A stretch of DNA of 64,000 nucleotides from Firmicutes bacterium UBA5201 (GTDB lineage: Bacteria; Bacillota; Clostridia; Peptostreptococcales; Acidaminobacteraceae): NCBI GenBank assembly GCA_002412775.1, contig DHVT01000010.1:1-64000 (forward strand). The letters run 5' to 3'. The position numbers and the translations under genes are program-made. Shown here piece after piece: positions 59,924 through 64,000 of this stretch. How positions within the stretch are numbered: position 1 is the first letter of the stretch; each line of letters starts with the position of its first letter. The notes under the pieces are model-generated. The model ran no database searches. It was not told where the DNA came from and saw only the letters and a list, made by a program, of their open reading frames with translations.

Positions 59924-60616
59924 TTATACCCTAAATCTGTACCCAGCGCCCCAAACAGTTTCAATAAAATGACTTTCTCCTTGATTGCCCTGTTTGTCGA
60001 TCTTATCACGCAACTTTCCAATATGGACTGTCACAGTGGCGCCATCGCCATAATAATCCACACCCCAGATTCTATCCATAAGCATTTCCTTGGAATAAAC
60101 CCGGTTGGGATTGCTCGCCAAAAAATACAGCAGGTCATACTCTGTCGCCGTAAGCGCAATTTCCTGGTCACTTAGAAACACCCTTCTCGCATCGGGTTAA
60201 ATGGTCAGATTTCTGATGTGAAGTGTTTCAGGTCTCTTCTCTTTACCAGTCAATCGTTCATACGTTGCCAAATGTGATTTGACTCTGGCCACCAGTTCAC
60301 TTGGACTGAATGGCTTTGTGATATAATCGTCCGCGCCAAGGCCCAAGCCTCTTATTTTATCCGCATCTTCAGTGCGGGCGGACACCATGAGCATTGGTAT
60401 GTTGTGCTCCGATCTGATTTTTTTCAGAATTTCAAAGCCATTCATTCCAGGCAACATCAAATCGAGAACAATCAAATCATACACTCCACTTTCAGCCATC
60501 TGTATCCCTTTTATACCGTCACCGGCTATGTCGACTGAGAATCCTTCAAATTCCAAATAATCTTTTTCCAGTTCGGCGATAGTGATTTCATCTTCAATGA
60601 TCAATATTTTCTTCAT
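59924..60616 (-). pseudogene. OmpR-family response regulator interrupted by one in-frame TAA
   Basis: A full OmpR-type regulator split by a TAA at 60197-60199. The receiver domain (MKKILIIEDE, phospho-Asp in VLDLMLPG, TKPFSP) is intact up to LHIRNLTI. After the stop, in the same frame, PDARRVFLSDQEIALTATEYDLLYF begins a complete winged-helix domain ending VWGAGYRFRV. No other disruption is visible, and the missing residue would fall at a position where OmpR proteins have a variable residue, so a recent nonsense change or sequencing error is likely. A GTG at 60181 has no usable ribosome site. The start is 60616, overlapping the kinase gene by 23 bp. Confidence 0.85.
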
Positions 60617-62090
60617 GGAGCACCTCGGTTTTTTTTGGCAATTCAATGGTCATTTGAGTCCCTACACCCAATTTGCTGGCAACTTTGATTGTTCCATTAT
60701 GTTGCTTTACAATTTGTTTTGATATGGCCAGTCCAAGACCTGTTCCACCTGTCGTCGAACTTCTTGATTCATCGACCCTATAGAACATGTCAAAAATAAA
60801 CGGCACTTGATCTTCCGGTATGCCTTGCCCATTGTCGGAAACTGTAAACCGAACCGTCTCAGATAGTGCTGCTACTTCTATGTCTATATGGTGATTCTCC
60901 TTATCCATATATTTCATGGCGTTTTGTATAATATTCACAAAAACTCTCTTGATTTGAGTCTGGTCCGCTAAAATGGAGGTCTCTTTGTCCACTGAATTCT
61001 GAAAATGAATTTCGATTCTGTTGTTGTCATTTTCCCAGCCTAATTGCATTTCCTCTTTGACACCTTCTATGAATGGAATGACTTTGATATCTGACTTTTC
61101 AAATGGCAATCGATTCAAATCCAATTTTGATAAAAGGAACAGTTCGTCAATCAGCTGATCCATGTCTCTCGATTTTTGATAGATCACACTAAGATATTTG
61201 TCCAGCTTTTCAGGTGTATTCGCAATGCCATCGAGTATGCCCTCGACATGCCCTTTTATCGAGGCAATAGGCGTTTTAAGGTCGTGGCTGATGCTGGAGA
61301 TCAACTCTTTACGATTTTCTTCGAATCGAATTTGCTTTTCGATGGAATGCTTCAGTTCTTGACGCATGGCATCGAAAGAGTTCACGACATCTCCCATCTC
61401 TGTTTTGCTATCGGTTTCCAGTTTGAAATCCAAATTGCCATCTTTGATCTGTTTGACACCTTCCTCCAATTTTCGGATCGGTCTAATGATGTCTTTTGAG
61501 ATGATCAACCATAATGGTGTCATGACGATCACAAGTATTCCCAGCAAGATCCCAAAGAACCACCTGCCGCCAGTGCTGTCCATAAATGCAGAACTCGTCA
61601 CATCGATCACAAAATAGTAGACAACCTCATCTTCAGTGCCAAACGTGTAATCCATATAATAATATTTTTTACCGCCTTCTGAAATCAATCTCTCATCTTC
61701 TGGATCTTTGCGGTCATAACCTTCGAAATCCTTTGTTGGCTGCAATTTTTCATAAAAGGTCTCATTATGGGGCAACTCGCCATAATTGTATACTTCATCC
61801 TGATATTTTACTATTATACCGCCATTGATAAATTCAGATTCCTTCGATATTTTTTCAATGAAAGCTGGATTTTTAAGATCCTCCGGGCTATATTTGTCAG
61901 ATTGTCTGAGCTCGACCAATAAGTCAAGCGTCTTCATGATGGCGCCATGGGACTCACCCTCGTCAAAGACACTGTCCACTGTCGCCGCGATAAGTCCTGT
62001 CACTATTGTAACGCCTGCGAATACCAATATAGCCGCACTGATTGAAACCAGTACGGCATATGTTATAATAAGTTTTATTCGTATAGACAT
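60594..62090 (-). CDS. Membrane sensor histidine kinase
   Basis: A 498-residue kinase. Two transmembrane helices (about 8-28 and 178-198) border an extracellular sensor domain, followed by HAMP (about 200-250), the dimerisation helix with phospho-His in SISHDLKTPIASIKGHVE (about 270), and an ATPase domain with N-box NIIQNAMKYM, G1 DNGQGIP and G2 GGTGLGLAI. It should phosphorylate the downstream regulator, which is interrupted here. It starts inside the permease gene end (16 bp overlap). Confidence 0.93.
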   Translation of the reverse strand: MSIRIKLIITYAVLVSISAAILVFAGVTIVTGLIAATVDSVFDEGESHGAIMKTLDLLVELRQSDKYSPEDLKNPAFIEKISKESEFINGGIIVKYQDEVYNYGELPHNETFYEKLQPTKDFEGYDRKDPEDERLISEGGKKYYYMDYTFGTEDEVVYYFVIDVTSSAFMDSTGGRWFFGILLGILVIVMTPLWLIISKDIIRPIRKLEEGVKQIKDGNLDFKLETDSKTEMGDVVNSFDAMRQELKHSIEKQIRFEENRKELISSISHDLKTPIASIKGHVEGILDGIANTPEKLDKYLSVIYQKSRDMDQLIDELFLLSKLDLNRLPFEKSDIKVIPFIEGVKEEMQLGWENDNNRIEIHFQNSVDKETSILADQTQIKRVFVNIIQNAMKYMDKENHHIDIEVAALSETVRFTVSDNGQGIPEDQVPFIFDMFYRVDESRSSTTGGTGLGLAISKQIVKQHNGTIKVASKLGVGTQMTIELPKKTEVLHEENIDH

Positions 62091-62815
62091 ATCTCTTCTT
62101 CTTTCTTATCAAATAGTAGCAAACCGGTCATCACTATTATTATATAGTAGGCAAATGTAGATAACAACTGAATCCCACCTCCACTTGAAAAGAAGTAACC
62201 ATATTCGCGAATGATTGTCGTAGGATTTACGTTTGCGAAAGTTGGAAAATAGATTCCTGCGAATCCCAATACCACATAAAGAAGATATGAAGAGAATATG
62301 GTGATTCCTGTGGATTTAGAAGCAAGAGTCAGTACACTGGACAAGTTGACAATCAACCCAAGGACCAAAAATGCTTCAATATATTCTCCCACTGATTTAA
62401 GCAGAAATGTGAAGCTGAATGCACCATCCACCAATAGGGAGAAAATCAAACTATACAGCCATTGTAACGCTAAAAGTCCAGCGATCAAGATCAGAACAGC
62501 CACAATTTTATACAGATACAATTGCCCCCTCTTAATGGGAAGCAACAACATGTTTTTCAGTGTCCCTCCACTCATCTCAGAGCCTAGAGTGACACTTGCC
62601 ACATAAAGTGCCAAAAGAGGCATGAGTCCAGCCATAACAAGGCTTAGTGATGATGTGATAAATTGTCCTTCGGTATAAAGTGTGAGTCCAAATCTTTTTT
62701 CAGCGATCAGATAAAACAGTGACATTGCAATCATCATGGCCATATAGAATGCAGCGAGTACTTTGATGTTTTTCCTTTTATACAATTTTACGATCTCAAT
62801 TTTAAGCAGTTTCAT
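62075..62815 (-). CDS. ABC-2 type transporter permease
   Basis: A 246-residue permease with about six helices. It has a short basic N-terminus (KLYKRKNIKVLAAFYMAMM) and an ABC-2 domain similar to bacitracin/lantibiotic-type exporters (LGSEMSGGTLKNMLLLPIKRGQLYLYKIV). Together with the coupled ATPase it likely exports or provides immunity to an antimicrobial or lipid. The ATG overlaps the ATPase stop as ATGA. Confidence 0.85.
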   Translation of the reverse strand: MKLLKIEIVKLYKRKNIKVLAAFYMAMMIAMSLFYLIAEKRFGLTLYTEGQFITSSLSLVMAGLMPLLALYVASVTLGSEMSGGTLKNMLLLPIKRGQLYLYKIVAVLILIAGLLALQWLYSLIFSLLVDGAFSFTFLLKSVGEYIEAFLVLGLIVNLSSVLTLASKSTGITIFSSYLLYVVLGFAGIYFPTFANVNPTTIIREYGYFFSSGGGIQLLSTFAYYIIIVMTGLLLFDKKEEEICLYE

Positions 62816-63537
62816 TGTTTGACTCCCTTCCTATAATCATCAAGACACTTCAGATAAAAGGCTTCAAGTGTCAGACCCGATTCATCGATTGGTTCAAATG
62901 AGCCACTATAAAGTGTTTGTCCTTCATAAAGGATCAATACTTTATTCGCAAAATGCTCGAGATCACCCGCCATGTGACTGGAGATCAATATGCCCATCTC
63001 ATATTCCTTTTGCAATTGCAGCAAAAGATTTTTGAAATCGAATTTGGCTTCAATGTCCAGTCCGTTGAATGGTTCGTCCAAAATGAGCAGACTTGGCTTG
63101 TGAACAATGGCTCTGGCTAGGTCCAAACGTTGCTTCATTCCCGATGAGTATTGACTGATTCTTTTGTTTTTTGCGTGACCCAGTCCAACCACACCAAGCG
63201 TGTCACCCACTGTCACCTCAGTCACATTCGGGTAAAGACCCGACAGCATTCTAAGGTGTTCTTCACCGGTCAAATACTCATAAAAGACAGGTTTCGAAAT
63301 CATCGCTCCGATTCTTTGTAGACTCTCTGTTCTATTGAATGGCTTTGAAAAAGCCGTGATTTCTGAGTAACTGCTGGAAATGAGACCTAGAATGCTCTGA
63401 AAAGTTGTCGTTTTACCCGCCCCGTTTGGTCCGAGAACCAAAACGATATCTCCCGAATCCACTGATAGATCGAGCCCAAAAACACCGCACTTGTCATCAT
63501 AAGCTTTTGTCAAATTGCCGACTTTAAGTATATTCAT
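62812..63537 (-). CDS. ABC exporter ATPase (BcrA/lantibiotic-immunity type)
   Basis: A 241-residue ABC ATPase. It has Walker A GPNGAGKTTTFQSILG, signature YSSGMKQRLDLARAI, Walker B LLILDEPFNGLD, and switch His in ISSHMAGDL. It belongs to the single-permease efflux group (DrrA/BcrA-like). GAGGTG precedes the ATG. It heads the ATPase-permease-kinase-regulator operon, the usual layout of an antibiotic-sensing detoxification module. Confidence 0.9.
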   Translation of the reverse strand: MNILKVGNLTKAYDDKCGVFGLDLSVDSGDIVLVLGPNGAGKTTTFQSILGLISSSYSEITAFSKPFNRTESLQRIGAMISKPVFYEYLTGEEHLRMLSGLYPNVTEVTVGDTLGVVGLGHAKNKRISQYSSGMKQRLDLARAIVHKPSLLILDEPFNGLDIEAKFDFKNLLLQLQKEYEMGILISSHMAGDLEHFANKVLILYEGQTLYSGSFEPIDESGLTLEAFYLKCLDDYRKGVKQ

Positions 63538-63559
63538 ATTGCACCTCGCAACTGAAAGT

Positions 63560-63580
63560 TGGCTCTCTATGTGAGAGCCA
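63560..63580. terminator. Hairpin between the partial gene and the ABC operon
   Basis: TGGCTCTC and GAGAGCCA form a perfect 8-bp stem with a TATGT loop. The minus-strand T-run after it is weak (AACTTTCAG), so it could terminate or attenuate transcription entering the ABC operon. Confidence 0.5.
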
Positions 63581-63587
63581 GCCTCGA

Positions 63588-64000
63588 TTATTTGTTTTCC
63601 TCTGGCAGTTCGTAGACTGTCAAGCCATCCATATTGAGTGTTCTTACCTGTGCATCCTTATTTTCATCCGCTGTAAAGAATCCTTCGATTTTAACTTCAT
63701 GACGATTGCCTGATTCATCATCACCCGTGATTTCGAAAGTGAATTCAAATCCTTTGACTTTTTGGTTGAGATCAAGATCCATCACGAATTTCACATATTG
63801 GACTTCTATATTGCTATCGATTGATAGCTCAATGTTCTCAAGTGTCATCAATTCATTGAACAGTGGATAATTTGCGTATTCCTGGTGATTTGAAAATTCA
63901 TTATCTTCATCTTTGTACTTGTCATCATGCCTAGATGATGCGAGCAAGTTGACGATTGCTGGAATTTCACTTTTGCCCAGTTCAAATAGAATGTCTGTTG
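63588..64000 (-). CDS. Hypothetical protein, 5' end outside the window
   Basis: The reading frame is open to the window edge (137 codons plus the stop are visible), so only the C-terminal part is seen. The visible end contains a Asp/Lys/Asn-rich stretch (KYKDEDNEFSNHQEYANY) and a beta-strand-rich segment (VKFVMDLDLNQKVKGFEFTFEITGDDESGNRHEVKIEGFF). No family is recognised. It reads into the hairpin before the ABC exporter operon and may be a separate transcription unit. Confidence 0.7.
   Translation of the reverse strand, partial: TDILFELGKSEIPAIVNLLASSRHDDKYKDEDNEFSNHQEYANYPLFNELMTLENIELSIDSNIEVQYVKFVMDLDLNQKVKGFEFTFEITGDDESGNRHEVKIEGFFTADENKDAQVRTLNMDGLTVYELPEENK

Noticed and set aside
60179..60181. 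A separate gene for the DNA-binding half starting with GTG
   Set aside because: AAGGG sits only one base from the GTG, too close to work, and the half is in frame with the receiver, so one interrupted gene is the simpler reading. It is also not a frameshift.
1..64000. tRNA, rRNA, insertion sequence or prophage genes
   Set aside because: None were found on either strand by reading for cloverleaf-like CCA ends, transposases or integrases; a tool search would be needed to be sure.

Overview
The window reads as ordinary chromosome of a low-to-moderate GC, anaerobic member of the Clostridia (Bacillota). The signs are strong AGGAGG-type ribosome sites, frequent TTG and GTG starts, sigma-A promoters often with an extended TGn -10, a MurE with the meso-diaminopimelate DNPR motif, a 2[4Fe-4S] ferredoxin and several lineage-typical proteins (YczE, C_GCAxxG_C_C, DUF5658, copper-amine-oxidase-N fusions). 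A Fusibacter-like relative is my best guess, from overall impression only. I see no rRNA, tRNA, transposase, prophage or CRISPR array.

Layout. 1-9.6 kb is a long minus-strand string: a small basic protein, an M28 peptidase, a TDT transporter, a C_GCAxxG_C_C protein, thrB-thrC, a UPF0303 protein, a degenerate PAS-GGDEF protein, an aromatic acid exporter and a CHASE-GGDEF-EAL protein. 9.7-20.7 kb is mixed: an FMN reductase behind a palindromic promoter, a secreted beta-propeller protein, an ATP-grasp ligase, a split D-glutamate-cyclase-like pair (DUF1445 and DUF4392), a GPH symporter, a DHH phosphoesterase and a MATE pump. 20.8-23.8 kb holds two convergent DbpA-type DEAD-box helicases. 23.9-35.9 kb holds a CAP-domain protein behind a tandem direct repeat, a zinc-binding-domain chemoreceptor, PncB, a large PAS-GGDEF-EAL sensor, SelO, a broken acetyltransferase, a ferredoxin pair and a Mut7-C RNase.

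36.1-40 kb carries two unrecognised membrane-anchored proteins followed by an orphan Dpp/Opp permease pair. 40-44.9 kb is a compact minus-strand locus: a FecB/FecC/FecE-type importer translationally coupled to a TrmO-FmdE fusion, preceded by a Crp/Fnr regulator and a THEP1-like NTPase. It is the best candidate for an incompletely described metal or metal-cofactor uptake system. 45-47.5 kb is a dCache-PAS-GGDEF-HD-GYP protein. 47.5-49.1 kb is a TetR-hydrolase operon with a perfect tandem operator. 49.2-56 kb contains murE, a flavin reductase, a possible three-hairpin RNA, an LMW-PTP/two-gene chromate transporter operon, and an SPL-like radical SAM enzyme paired with a membrane-anchored MutS-like ATPase. 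56.1-64 kb has a dihydrouridine synthase, YczE, DeoD, a nitroreductase and an ABC transporter/two-component operon whose response regulator is cut by one in-frame TAA.

Themes. Cyclic-di-GMP turnover is prominent: two GGDEF-EAL proteins, one GGDEF-HD-GYP protein and one degenerate GGDEF. Two secreted proteins share copper-amine-oxidase-N wall or surface modules. Two genes are interrupted (acetyltransferase by frameshift, response regulator by nonsense codon), so either the genome is shedding some functions or the assembly has point errors. Tail-to-tail gene pairs usually share bidirectional hairpin terminators.
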